Origin: Arthrobacter sp. ISL-30
GTDB lineage: Bacteria; Actinomycetota; Actinomycetes; Actinomycetales; Micrococcaceae
NCBI RefSeq assembly: GCF_018613855.1
Contig: NZ_JAGGPK010000022.1
Location: 117,133-181,132 of the forward strand
Direction: 5' to 3'
DNA length: 64,000 nt
Part shown: positions 35,522-44,276 of the stretch, one piece after another
How positions within the stretch are numbered: position 1 is the first letter of the stretch
How the letters are laid out: each line of letters opens with the position of its first letter
The notes under the pieces: generated by a model
Told to the model about the DNA's origin: nothing
What the model saw: only the letters and a program-made list of their open reading frames with translations
Database searches by the model: none
Program-made: the position numbers and the translations under genes

Positions 35522-38500
35522 TCAAGGCCTAGGCGGTCCGTGAAGGAACTCGACCTCTGCGAGGTTGGTGTTGCCGCCGTGCTCGTCAAGTACCCGAACC
35601 TGGGCGTAATCTGCCCGCTGCGGGAGCGAGAACGTGTACCAGTTGGCACCGGTCATGCCCGAGATGGTCATGAACGTCTGCCACGTGACTCCACCGTCGT
35701 TGGAGCCCTGGATGACGGTTCCGTTCCCTCGGCTTACGTGGGTGGAGCGCGGGTAGACCCGGACCAGGTCGGCCATGATGCGCGAGCCGTCGGTGGGCTT
35801 CACCGTGACCCAGCCGTTGGACGACGTCGTGTCCGTGGCCGTGGCGATGTCACGGTCGAACATACGCCACCCGTTTTGCTGGCTGGTGCCTGTCCCCGGC
35901 CATGCCCAGGTTGAGGCGTTCACCCAGCCCTGGACCACGGGAACACGCTGGATCGCGCTATTCCACAAGGCAAGGCGGCTGCCGTCCGTGGTGCTCGTGA
36001 GGGTAGTGCCGGACTTTCCCGAGACGGTCTTGTAGTCAAGGGTGAACTGGACATCCCGGCCGAACTCGACGTCGGAAGGCAGGACGGCGCGGGCAGTCCA
36101 GCGGATCCCGTCCGTGGAGGTGGCTGTGGCGGCTGCTCCCTCGACGACGGCATTTACCTCCGACAGTGGCTCGGTGGCCACGATGTCGAGGGTCACGGTG
36201 TCCCCGTTTTGGGCCAGGCCCTTGTCGGTATTGGACGTGGAGATTGACAGTGAGGAGACCGAGTTGGCCATTTCATGCCGCTGGCCGTGGACGCGGAACT
36301 CGCCGAAGGACGAGATGCCGGGGTAGGCAGGGTCGGTGGGTACACCGGGGTGGTCCACCTGGACCTTCAGGTAGCGGAACGTCTGCCCTGCAACTTCGGC
36401 GCGAACCGGGATGGTCTCCATTGCGAAGCCGTTCGCCGTCGTGTTCGTCGTCTCCCGTTCGGTGAGCAGCGTCCAGGTGCGCCCGTCACGGGAGCCGTAG
36501 ACGTTGGCGCCCTGGGAACGGTTCGCGAAGTTGTACCGCGCCTGGAGTCCGAAGGCTTCCGCGGAAACCTGGAAGCCCTGGCCGAAGTCCATCGTGAACG
36601 GCGCCCGCAAGTCACCGGTCGTCGTGTTGAAGTTTGCATCCACGAGGTTCCTCGGTTGGACACTCGTTGGGTTCGTGGTGACGAGCCCGCGATAGTCGAT
36701 TGAACCGTCGTCGCCCAGCTTCGGGGTCAGGAGCTTGAGCGCCTTGACCGCTTGCTGGAGACGAACGAGCTGCTCCAAGTAGCCGGCATCGTCGGCCGTG
36801 GCTATGGCAGCCCGGACCTCGGTCCTGACCGTATCGAAGGGAGCGAACGACGCCGACTCGTACGTCGCGTTCGGATCGTAGCCTTCCAGCGCGGCATTGA
36901 AGGCAGACTGCCGGTCGGCGGCGATGAGCACGGTAGCGGGACGCGTCGCGAGGGTAGCGGCGTCGTTGGCCGTGACCTGGAAGATGCGCTTTCCTACGTC
37001 GCGGCTGGTCGGCTTCCACTTAAGCTGGGCCGTCTCGGGGTGGAGGCTGGCGCCAATGGGAAGTCCGGCGCTCGTGTAAGCGAGCACCTCGCCTGCGGCG
37101 TCGGTGGCGGACAGGGAACGCTTCAGCTCAGCGCCGGCCACGCCGATGATCGGTGTGGTCACATCGGCCGGGAACTGCGGCACCGTCAGCTGGGTCTTCG
37201 CCTCAAGGTTGACGTAGTCGAAGTCCGCGGTGACGCCGTTGGCCCCGAGCACCGTGAAGTATGCGAGATTCTCGCCGCCAAGGCTCTTGCCTGTCAGCTT
37301 CTCGACGTCCATGTCAAAGGTGACGTATCGCCACTGGTTGTTTGTGTTCGGCAGCGGCACCTCGAGCCGGGTGGCCGGATCCTTGCCGATGCCAAGGGTT
37401 GCCGGCCCATTCGTGCGAACCTGGACACCCACCGGGCTGAAGCCTGTGCGGCTGACGTACATCAGGGTACGTACGGCAATGGTGCTGCCTTGTTCGGCGG
37501 CGTTGACCCTGACGAATGTTCGCTCATCCTTCGTCATGACCTTTGACCGGTCGTCCATGGCCGAGCTGCGGGTCTCGAGCTGGATCTTTGCGTCAGTAGC
37601 CACAGGCCGTTTCTGCCCCGCTACCTGTGCTGGAAGGGAGAGCCAGTATTCGGGGCTGTAGTCCGGGTTGCTCTCCCAGGAGTTGTACAGGCCCGTGCCC
37701 CAGTAGAACTTGGGGCCATCCGCCTTTGCATGCAGCTCGGCGATGTAGGGTGCCTCGCGCTCGACATCCACGCCGAGATCGTATTTGTAGACGTTATACA
37801 GCTCGTCGATCGGGTTGAACATGCGTCCGCGATACGCCTCCGAGAGTGCGCCCGGGCCGCCGGTGGTGTCAATCCAGGGAGTGTCGTAGCCGAGCATGTA
37901 GCCGGTGAAAGCGTTGGCTCCCTTGAGCAGGCGGTCATCGAGGAACTTGTATGGCGAGACCGCGTTGGCCGCGGTGGAAACCGTGCCCGCCGTGGGGTCG
38001 ATCTTGGTGCCTTGGACCGTCAGGAAACGGGCCAGTGCTCCCAGGATGTTAACGCCGTCCCAGGCGTGGGCCTGGTCGCGGCCCATCTCCTGGTGCTGGA
38101 CAAACGACTTGCCGTATGGATTGAGGGGGTTATCGGCCGAGATGAGCGGGAACAGGGCCGCCGTCGAGCCGTTCTGCTCCGGGCGGGTGGTCGAGGCGTT
38201 AACCGTGTACCACTCCACTGCCTCGTTGTACCGCTCACGGTTCTCCGTGAAGATGTACCCGGCGATCGCGCCGGTGAGCGGGTATCCGTGCTGGTTCAGA
38301 TAGCGCCAGTTGGTGTGCAGGAACGTCTCCGTCATGGGCACGATGAGGTTGGAGCTCAGCTTCGCCGTGTCCTGCTCGTTCCACCGCAGGTCATAGGCCG
38401 TGTAGCCGTCGGGAACGCTTGTGGACCGGAAGATCTCCGCGGCAGCCAACAGCCGATACAGCGGGACCCCGGAGTGGATGTGCGCGTCCGGGTAGTAGGC

Positions 38501-39001
38501 GTACTTGGCCGGGTCCATGTTGCTCCAGATGCGGATGGCCCGCATTCCGTTCTCCCGATACACCGGGTCACCCGTAACGGTGTACAGGATGGCCTGCGTA
38601 TAGGCGCCAAAAGCGTCCCGGATGAGCCTGCTCTGGATCCCCTGGGAATTGAACGCAGTGGAAGCTGGCTGGTCGAGCACACTGCTGGCATTGGACGAGC
38701 GGAAATTCTTTGCAGCGAATGGCGTCTCCGCCATTGCATCGTAATAGCTCTTCCACGGTTCGGTGCCAGCCTTAACCATGTCCCGGGCGTTGCGGAGGTT
38801 GGCGGCGCTCACGCCGATGCCCGGATGGGCGAAGCCGTTCGCGCCCACAGTCTCGGTGATGGTCACCTCCTGGCCGGTGTCCGCCGTCGCCGGTCCCACG
38901 CTGCCCGGCAGGGGTAGCCCACCTGCCGGGGCCACGAGGGCCAACGCGGCGGCAAGCCCGAGCATTCGGGCCGTTCGCCTCACCTTCAAAGGACGTTTCA
39001 T
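35522..39001 (-). CDS. Large secreted lyase-like protein with discoidin and Ig-like domains
   Basis: A 1159-residue exported protein. A signal peptide covers about residues 1-40. Residues about 55-450 look like an (alpha/alpha) toroid of the alginate-lyase/heparinase type: repeated helical stretches with conserved His, Tyr and Trp (AHIHSGVPLYRLLAAAEIF, HTNWRYLNQHGYPLTGAI, QHQEMGRDQAHAWDGVNILG). A beta-sandwich (about 490-640), a short Ig-like domain, then two F5/8-type (discoidin) modules, one after RNLVDANFNTTTGDLRAPF and one at the C-terminus, complete it. I do not recognise a named family with known substrate. It is downstream of GH36 by 63 bp and shares class III control with the third importer. 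Confidence 0.72.
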   Translation of the reverse strand: MKRPLKVRRTARMLGLAAALALVAPAGGLPLPGSVGPATADTGQEVTITETVGANGFAHPGIGVSAANLRNARDMVKAGTEPWKSYYDAMAETPFAAKNFRSSNASSVLDQPASTAFNSQGIQSRLIRDAFGAYTQAILYTVTGDPVYRENGMRAIRIWSNMDPAKYAYYPDAHIHSGVPLYRLLAAAEIFRSTSVPDGYTAYDLRWNEQDTAKLSSNLIVPMTETFLHTNWRYLNQHGYPLTGAIAGYIFTENRERYNEAVEWYTVNASTTRPEQNGSTAALFPLISADNPLNPYGKSFVQHQEMGRDQAHAWDGVNILGALARFLTVQGTKIDPTAGTVSTAANAVSPYKFLDDRLLKGANAFTGYMLGYDTPWIDTTGGPGALSEAYRGRMFNPIDELYNVYKYDLGVDVEREAPYIAELHAKADGPKFYWGTGLYNSWESNPDYSPEYWLSLPAQVAGQKRPVATDAKIQLETRSSAMDDRSKVMTKDERTFVRVNAAEQGSTIAVRTLMYVSRTGFSPVGVQVRTNGPATLGIGKDPATRLEVPLPNTNNQWRYVTFDMDVEKLTGKSLGGENLAYFTVLGANGVTADFDYVNLEAKTQLTVPQFPADVTTPIIGVAGAELKRSLSATDAAGEVLAYTSAGLPIGASLHPETAQLKWKPTSRDVGKRIFQVTANDAATLATRPATVLIAADRQSAFNAALEGYDPNATYESASFAPFDTVRTEVRAAIATADDAGYLEQLVRLQQAVKALKLLTPKLGDDGSIDYRGLVTTNPTSVQPRNLVDANFNTTTGDLRAPFTMDFGQGFQVSAEAFGLQARYNFANRSQGANVYGSRDGRTWTLLTERETTNTTANGFAMETIPVRAEVAGQTFRYLKVQVDHPGVPTDPAYPGISSFGEFRVHGQRHEMANSVSSLSISTSNTDKGLAQNGDTVTLDIVATEPLSEVNAVVEGAAATATSTDGIRWTARAVLPSDVEFGRDVQFTLDYKTVSGKSGTTLTSTTDGSRLALWNSAIQRVPVVQGWVNASTWAWPGTGTSQQNGWRMFDRDIATATDTTSSNGWVTVKPTDGSRIMADLVRVYPRSTHVSRGNGTVIQGSNDGGVTWQTFMTISGMTGANWYTFSLPQRADYAQVRVLDEHGGNTNLAEVEFLHGPPRP

Positions 39002-39064
39002 CGTTCCTCCTTGATCGATTGGTGCCTGTTTGGTTGGGGACTCGTGCGGTTCGGGGTGGTGGGC

Positions 39065-41293
39065 CTAGGCCCGCGGCTCGACGATGCGGACGACGCGAGC
39101 GGCCGGTGCGTCCGGGAGCGCGACCTCAAGCACCAGCGTTCCGTCGCGGCGGAGCAGTGTTGCGTCGCCGGCTCCCCACAGGGGGAAGACGACCTCGAGT
39201 GTCGCGCCTTCGCCGACGCCAGGGAGGGGGATCGACAGCGCAGGATCCCCGCCGCGCCGGTGGACAACAAGGAGCGTCTCCGAGCCCGTGACCGTGCCCT
39301 GAACGATCCAGTCGTCCCGCCAGTCCGGCAGGCCAAGGGGCCAGAGCGGCATTCCGCCGGTGATGGTCTTCCGGAGCCCGGCGTAGGCGGCGAGGGCGCC
39401 GCGGGCGATGTTTCGTTGAGCAGCCGAGAGTGTTTCGATGCGCCCGGCGAGGTGGAAACGCGCCGCGAGGGGTGCCGCCAGGGCGAAGGCGATCATCTCG
39501 TCGCTCATCGAACCGTCGATGCTCGCCCATATCCCGGCCTGCTCCGGGGCAATGGCCAGGGGTGCGGCGGCCGAAATCGGTGGCAGGAGGAGCATGTCCT
39601 GCTGATCTGTAAGAGATTGAATCGGGAAGACGGCCCCGGATGTAGCGTCCGTGCGGGAGCCGCCGGCGGCGCAGCCCTCCACGATCAATCCCGGATGCCG
39701 ATCCATTAGCCCGGCCGCCCAGTCCAGCATCGCCCGGCCGTGTCCGAGCAGCCCGGCGCCGTGCGGCTCCACGCCGGAAGGCCCGGATGTTCCCGCGCCA
39801 GTGTCCACGTTGTAGTCGAGCTTGAGGTACCCGAGGCCATACTCTCCCACGATCCGGTCCACGACCTCGTCGAGGTGCGTCCGGGCGGCGGGGTGGCGGA
39901 AGTCGAGCTGATAGCGGCCCCATTCGGCCACTCGCTGGTTATGGCGGCGGAAGAATGCCTCGGGCGGGAGCGCCTGCGCGAGGGGACTTCGGCGGCCCAC
40001 CACCTCGGGCTCCAGCCAGAGACCCGGCTTCATCCCGGCGTCGTGAACCGCGCGCAGGACGGCGGCCAGCCCGCCTCCCGGAAAGCGGCTTGTGGATGCC
40101 TTCCACTCACCCACGGAGTCCCACCAGCCGCCTTGCTCGTCGTCGTACCAGCCCGCGTCCATGCAGTAAATGTCGGCGCCGAGGTCCGCGGCCGCTTCCA
40201 CGAGGGGCAATACCCGCCGCGTGGTGGGGTCCGACATGAGTCCGTTGAGGAAGTCGTTGTAGATGATGGGCAGTTCGGTATGGTCCGGGTGTTCCCGGCG
40301 CACGGCGCGCCGGTACGCTGTCAGCGCGGCACCCAGGGCGGAGGCGCCGCCGTCGTCCCCGACGTGCGGTGCGCGCCCAGGCGCGGGGACGTGTTGCGGC
40401 GACTGGACGAGGGTCACCGACGCCGGGGCTGCCTCGAAGGACTCTCCGGCACCCAGGATTGCCGCCCAGCCATGCTCAAGGGCTGTAGGGCCCGAACCGG
40501 CGACGTAGAGGTCGCCATAACGGTCCGCGACCTCCCAGTGCCATGCTCCGTTGGTCTCGATCTGCCATGCCAGCAGGCGGCCCGTGCGCACATCCTCCAG
40601 GACCCCGATCGGGAGGTGCTCGGAGGTGGACCACGCGCCTGTGCTTGTCAAGGCAACGCGGTTCTTGGAGCCCACCTGGTTGTAGCGGGTCATGCCGACG
40701 TCCACCAGCCCCCGCTCGGCGAGAGTCGCGCGGAGCCAACGGAACTCGCCGCTCCACGGGTTGGCCGCGTGCCAGACGGCGGTATCGTCTTCCCAGCGGG
40801 CCCCCGCCGCCAGCCCACCCAGCGAGAGCGAAGAGGCGTGCTCGATCGCTACCGGCTCCCGGGTTGCCCTAATGGTGGTGGTGATCCGGAGGACGTGGCC
40901 GTCGCCGGGCAGGGACAAGGTGGTGATCGCTTCGAGACCAGTGGCCGGATCCTGCATAGCGAGCTGCCACCAGGGACCGGAGGGGTGTCCGCGTCCGTCG
41001 CGCTCGCCGGGGATGAGGCCGTTGCCCTGCTTGTCCCACGCCAGGCGCAGCCGGTGGGCCGCCGCCCCGTCCACATGCCTCTTTCCGGAGGTGCCCTCCC
41101 GGCCTTCTCCCACCAGGGAAATGTCAACCAGGGGAAGGGCTGAGCGGCGCAGGGCAGGTTCGGCGTCACCGGGAAGCGTCAGTCCCGCGATTCGGGGTGC
41201 ATCGTCCGGGCTGATGGAAACGTGGACGCTAAGGTGCTGGTTGCCCCAGGTGCTGAGGAGGCCCTCGCCGACCTCGGGTGTCATGACGGTCAC
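39065..41293 (-). CDS. GH36 alpha-galactosidase-like enzyme
   Basis: A 742-residue cytoplasmic enzyme of the GH36/GH-D clan. An N-terminal beta-supersandwich is followed by a TIM barrel with MDAGWYDDE, GLWLEPEVV, nucleophile Asp493 in YLKLDYN and acid/base Asp549 in GGSRTDA, then a C-terminal beta domain. Most members hydrolyse alpha-galactosides; some relatives act on other alpha-linked sugars, and the loop CAAGGSRTD differs from the CSGGGGR-like form of classical enzymes, so specificity is open. GTG 41293 with GGAAGGA at 6 bases is preferred over ATG 41284. Two class III operators lie upstream. Confidence 0.85.
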   Translation of the reverse strand: MTVMTPEVGEGLLSTWGNQHLSVHVSISPDDAPRIAGLTLPGDAEPALRRSALPLVDISLVGEGREGTSGKRHVDGAAAHRLRLAWDKQGNGLIPGERDGRGHPSGPWWQLAMQDPATGLEAITTLSLPGDGHVLRITTTIRATREPVAIEHASSLSLGGLAAGARWEDDTAVWHAANPWSGEFRWLRATLAERGLVDVGMTRYNQVGSKNRVALTSTGAWSTSEHLPIGVLEDVRTGRLLAWQIETNGAWHWEVADRYGDLYVAGSGPTALEHGWAAILGAGESFEAAPASVTLVQSPQHVPAPGRAPHVGDDGGASALGAALTAYRRAVRREHPDHTELPIIYNDFLNGLMSDPTTRRVLPLVEAAADLGADIYCMDAGWYDDEQGGWWDSVGEWKASTSRFPGGGLAAVLRAVHDAGMKPGLWLEPEVVGRRSPLAQALPPEAFFRRHNQRVAEWGRYQLDFRHPAARTHLDEVVDRIVGEYGLGYLKLDYNVDTGAGTSGPSGVEPHGAGLLGHGRAMLDWAAGLMDRHPGLIVEGCAAGGSRTDATSGAVFPIQSLTDQQDMLLLPPISAAAPLAIAPEQAGIWASIDGSMSDEMIAFALAAPLAARFHLAGRIETLSAAQRNIARGALAAYAGLRKTITGGMPLWPLGLPDWRDDWIVQGTVTGSETLLVVHRRGGDPALSIPLPGVGEGATLEVVFPLWGAGDATLLRRDGTLVLEVALPDAPAARVVRIVEPRA

Positions 41294-41501
41294 GGGGGTC
41301 CTTCCTGCGCGAGGTGGTCGCGATTACGGGGCTAAGGTCTGGGGAAAGCGCAGAGTCCGGACTCGGTTCTATGGCCGTCCATTCCTGCGCGCATGTCTTG
41401 CAGTGCACCGCTCCAGCCTTGGTATCGGCAGGTGCAGGAGTGAGCCACTTTGATCCTCACTGCCACAACGCGCGGCAACCGCTTTCCAGTTACTTTAGCT
41501 G

Positions 41502-41563
41502 TGATGACGCTTACAGGCAAACGATTTCCTGAGGATCTGATCTTTTTCAGGAAGACGTTATCC
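41502..41563 (-). promoter_or_regulatory. Class III operators upstream of the GH36-lyase operon
   Basis: GGCAAACGATTTCC (41516-41529, reverse orientation) and GGAAGACGTTATCC (41550-41563) match the repeated 14-mer at 35.3 kb at 12 of 14 positions each. A weak class I-like half, TGATGACGCTTACA (41502-41515), abuts the first. The rest of the 350-bp gap between 41293 and 41645 holds nothing else I can support. Confidence 0.68.
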
Positions 41564-41644
41564 TGACGGCGGCACGCGGGGCACAGGTCTTGTTCCGCCT
41601 CCGGCCGGGGCCTAGCGTTAAGGCAACGAAAGGGGTGATCCGCT

Positions 41645-41845
41645 GTGGAAATCTACATGTGGTGGCTGGATCTGGATCTTGAGAGCAAGGAATGGCTGCG
41701 CGAGAACCTGCGTGCAGAGGAGCTGCCCTTGAGCGTCCTGCAGGGCATCGCGGAGGCGGGCGGACCCCATACGGACAGTCCCGACGGCGGCCTGACGCCA
41801 CAGGACTGGGACTTCATCGAGACGCAGTCGGAGTTTGTCGACTGA
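41645..41845 (+). CDS. Mini-protein with W-rich N-terminus, upstream of a methyltransferase
   Basis: A 66-residue acidic protein (MEIYMWWLDLDLESKEWL to FIETQSEFVD) starting at GTG 41645 with AAAGGGG 10 bases before. It resembles the 79-residue protein at 62480: both have a Trp/Leu-rich acidic N-terminus, W-L-x-E-N-x-x, and a late LTPQDWDFI or LSPEDQEFI. The function is unknown. Its stop overlaps the presumed CTG start of the next gene as CTGA. Confidence 0.7.
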   Translation: MEIYMWWLDLDLESKEWLRENLRAEELPLSVLQGIAEAGGPHTDSPDGGLTPQDWDFIETQSEFVD

Positions 41846-42702
41846 CTGCACTGGATCCTTCCCTGTATGGTCCTGACCTGGCCGGTCCTGGCCTGAGCCG
41901 CTCTGGCCTGTCCCCTTCTGGACAGGATGATATTGGCCTGCGTGCCGAGGCCCTCGTTCCCATACTCCGTGCCGCAGGTTGCGTGTATGCCGAGGACGAG
42001 GCCCAGCTTCTCCTGTCCGCGGCTGCCGACGCATCCCAGCTCGGCTCGATGGTGGCACTGCGCCTTTCCGGGCTTCCGCTTGAGCAGGTGGTGGGCTGGG
42101 CTGCATTTTGCGGGCAGCGCATCTCGGTTTCCCCGGGGGTGTTCGTACCCCGCCGGCGTACCGAATTCCTGGTCCGGCTGGCGGCTGCCCGTGCCTTTCC
42201 CGGTGCCGTCGTCGTGGACATGTGCTGTGGTTCCGGCGCCGTCGGGACCGCCCTCGTCAACGCCTGCGGACCCCTGGAGCTGCACGCGGCCGACGTCGAA
42301 CCGGCGGCAGTGAGCTGCGCCCGCCGCAACGTCGAGCCGCTGGGCGGCAACGTTCACCAGGGCGACCTCTTTGCAGCCCTGCCGCCGGAACTGCGAGGGA
42401 ACGTGAACCTGCTGGTGGCCAACGCACCGTACGTTCCAACCGACTCGATCGGCCTGATGCCGCCCGAAGCGCGGCTCTACGAGCCCCATGTGACGCTCGA
42501 CGGCGGCGCCGACGGCCTGGACATCCAGCGACGCCTTGCGAGCGAAGCCCCCTATTGGCTAATGCCAGGCGGGAGCCTGCTGGTTGAAACCAGTGAAGAC
42601 CAAGCGGAGGCCAGCGCTGAGATCCTCGAACTCTGCGGCTTTGCGGCCTCCGTGGAATCCAGCGAGGACCTGGACGCCACGGTGGTGATCGGCACGCAAT
42701 GA
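41842..42702 (+). CDS. Putative protein N5-glutamine methyltransferase (PrmC/HemK-like), presumed CTG start
   Basis: An S-adenosylmethionine-dependent methyltransferase. VVDMCCGSGAVGTAL is the cofactor loop (motif I), LHAADVEPAAVSCARRN motif II, and LLVANAPYVP the catalytic NPPY-type motif, here NAPY. The family methylates glutamine side chains; the target here is unknown. Homology should begin near LRAAGCVYAEDEA, yet no ATG, GTG or TTG lies in frame between 41695 and 41982. Options are CTG 41842 (overlapping the upstream stop), ATG 41692 (a 50-codon overlap giving an Arg-rich tail) or GTG 41983, which would cut into the domain. I chose CTG 41842, 286 residues. Confidence 0.75.
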   Translation: MTALDPSLYGPDLAGPGLSRSGLSPSGQDDIGLRAEALVPILRAAGCVYAEDEAQLLLSAAADASQLGSMVALRLSGLPLEQVVGWAAFCGQRISVSPGVFVPRRRTEFLVRLAAARAFPGAVVVDMCCGSGAVGTALVNACGPLELHAADVEPAAVSCARRNVEPLGGNVHQGDLFAALPPELRGNVNLLVANAPYVPTDSIGLMPPEARLYEPHVTLDGGADGLDIQRRLASEAPYWLMPGGSLLVETSEDQAEASAEILELCGFAASVESSEDLDATVVIGTQ

Positions 42703-42782
42703 CCGGCCCTGCAAAGCCAGTGCGGTTGGCAGATGCAAACTGACCATTGCGGCTGTCAGCCCCGGATGGTTCGATGGGGTGC

Positions 42783-43892
42783 ATGGCTACCGCAGAGAGT
42801 TATATCTTGGCGATCGGGACCAAAAAAGGGATGTGGCTGGCAACCAGCCGGGACCGCAAGGAATGGTCCCTCTCCGGCCCGCATTTCCTCCTGAGCGAGA
42901 TTCCCAGCATCGGTATCGACACCCGGAACGGCCGGACAAGGATCCTTGTGGGTGTGCGCTCCGAACACTGGGGACCCACAGTGGCGCACTCGGACGACCT
43001 CGGCGCCAGCTGGACCGAGCCCGAACAGGGCGCAATCAAGTTCCCCGAGGATACTGAGGCCGCCCTGGAACGCGTCTGGCAGATCTACCCGGATGCCGAG
43101 TCACGGCCGGGTGTTGTCTGGGCAGGCTGCGAACCTATTTCCGTTTGGAAGTCCACGGACGGCGGCGAGCACTTCGAGCTGAACCGTGGACTCTGGGACC
43201 ACCCCCACAGGACCGAGTGGGGGGCCGGCTTCGGTGGTCCCGCGGCGCATTCGCTTGTGGTGGACCCGGAGAAGGACCGCGTCCTTGTGGCCATGAGCAC
43301 CGGGGGCGTTTACCGCTCCACGGACGCCGGGGGATCGTGGGAGCCCCGTAACAGGGGAATCCAGGCCGACTTCCTTCCGGACCAGTACCCCGAGTTCGGC
43401 CAGTGCGTGCACAAGATTGCCGCGGATGCCGGCGTCGAAGGCAGGCTCTATGCCCAGAACCACGGTGGCGTCTACCGTACTGATAACGATGGCGGAAACT
43501 GGGAATCTATCGCCGAGGGCCTGCCGGCGGACTTCGGTTTCACGGTCCTTGCGCACCCTCGGCGAAGCGGGACCGCGTGGGTGATTCCCATGAAGGCGGA
43601 AAGCAATCGGATCCCGCCGGAAGGCAAGCTTGCGGTCCATCGTACGGACGACGCCGGAGGGTCCTGGAGGTGCCTGGATGCCGGGCTTCCACAGCACGAA
43701 TACAACACGGTGCTCCGCGATGCCGCCGGGGTGGATACTGCAGAGCCTGTGGGCTTGTACTTCGGAACGCGCGGTGGTTTCGTCTATGCCAGTGCTGACG
43801 AAGGCGAATCCTTTACCGAAGTTGTTTCGCACCTGCCGGATGTTCTCTGCGTCCGCGCTGCGGTGATCAACGGTGACGGTGATCAACGGTGA
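42783..43892 (+). CDS. BNR/sialidase-like beta-propeller repeat protein
   Basis: A 369-residue protein made of repeated Asp-box-like units (SDDLGASWTEP, STDGGEHFELN, STDAGGSWEP, TDNDGGNWES, TDDAGGSWRC, SADEGESFTE), giving a six-bladed propeller. No signal peptide and no sialidase Arg triad is evident, so it is probably a binding or scaffold protein or an enzyme of unknown type. ATG 42783 gives MATAESYILAIGTKKG. The last codons (AVINGDGDQR) come from a 16-bp tandem duplication. A MoaD/ThiS-like gene follows. Confidence 0.8.
   Translation: MATAESYILAIGTKKGMWLATSRDRKEWSLSGPHFLLSEIPSIGIDTRNGRTRILVGVRSEHWGPTVAHSDDLGASWTEPEQGAIKFPEDTEAALERVWQIYPDAESRPGVVWAGCEPISVWKSTDGGEHFELNRGLWDHPHRTEWGAGFGGPAAHSLVVDPEKDRVLVAMSTGGVYRSTDAGGSWEPRNRGIQADFLPDQYPEFGQCVHKIAADAGVEGRLYAQNHGGVYRTDNDGGNWESIAEGLPADFGFTVLAHPRRSGTAWVIPMKAESNRIPPEGKLAVHRTDDAGGSWRCLDAGLPQHEYNTVLRDAAGVDTAEPVGLYFGTRGGFVYASADEGESFTEVVSHLPDVLCVRAAVINGDGDQR
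43861..43892 (+). repeat. Perfect 16-bp tandem duplication at the 3' end of the BNR gene
   Basis: CGGTGATCAACGGTGA occurs twice in a row (43861-43876 and 43877-43892). The second copy provides the TGA stop of the BNR gene by shifting the frame. With a single copy, the BNR frame would run on into the MoaD/ThiS frame. Confidence 0.9.
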
Positions 43893-43947
43893 CGGCGTGG
43901 CCCTCCGGTGGCAGCGTCAGCTCGCCGGTATCCGCTTAGGACCCGTT

Positions 43948-44235
43948 GTGGCTGACATAACGGTAATGCTGCCGAGCGTCCTGCAGCCTCTCGTCGGCGG
44001 ACAGTCCTACCTGACTGCGTCCGCCGACGGGGCTATGACCGTTGCTCAGTTGCTGGATGCCATTACCGGGAATTACCCGGTCCTGGCCCGTCGCTTGCGA
44101 GATGAAACCGGCGCACTCCGCCGCTACGTGAATATTTACGTGAGCCGCGACGAGGTCCGGCGTCTCGATGGTTTGGATACTAAAGTTGCTGCCGGCCAGG
44201 AGGTCCTGATAATCCAGTCGGTGGCGGGCGGCTAA
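43948..44235 (+). CDS. MoaD/ThiS-family sulfur carrier-like protein
   Basis: A 95-residue beta-grasp protein ending in Gly-Gly (SVAGG), the site of adenylation and thiocarboxylation in MoaD and ThiS. ITVMLPSVLQPLVGGQ and VNIYVSRDEVRRLDGLDTKV follow the family pattern. GTG 43948 is preceded by TAGGA. Genes of this type next to BNR-propeller genes suggest a paired function, but none is known to me. It could serve molybdopterin, thiamine or another sulfur pathway. Confidence 0.8.
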   Translation: MADITVMLPSVLQPLVGGQSYLTASADGAMTVAQLLDAITGNYPVLARRLRDETGALRRYVNIYVSRDEVRRLDGLDTKVAAGQEVLIIQSVAGG

Positions 44236-44276
44236 GCGGGCGTTCTCTATACGGGCGTTTGGGGTCAAGCCGGTTT

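Noticed and set aside
37730..38917. 395-codon plus-strand ORF
   Set aside because: Antisense to the lyase-like gene; no domain features, and the opposite strand has a signal peptide and ordered modules.
39740..41143. 467-codon plus-strand ORF
   Set aside because: Antisense to the GH36 gene, which has both catalytic Asp residues in place.
43873..43947. MoaD/ThiS start at 43873 instead of 43948
   Set aside because: This start lies in the second copy of the 16-bp duplication and adds 25 residues without family character; GTG 43948 has TAGGA before it and gives a normal-length protein.
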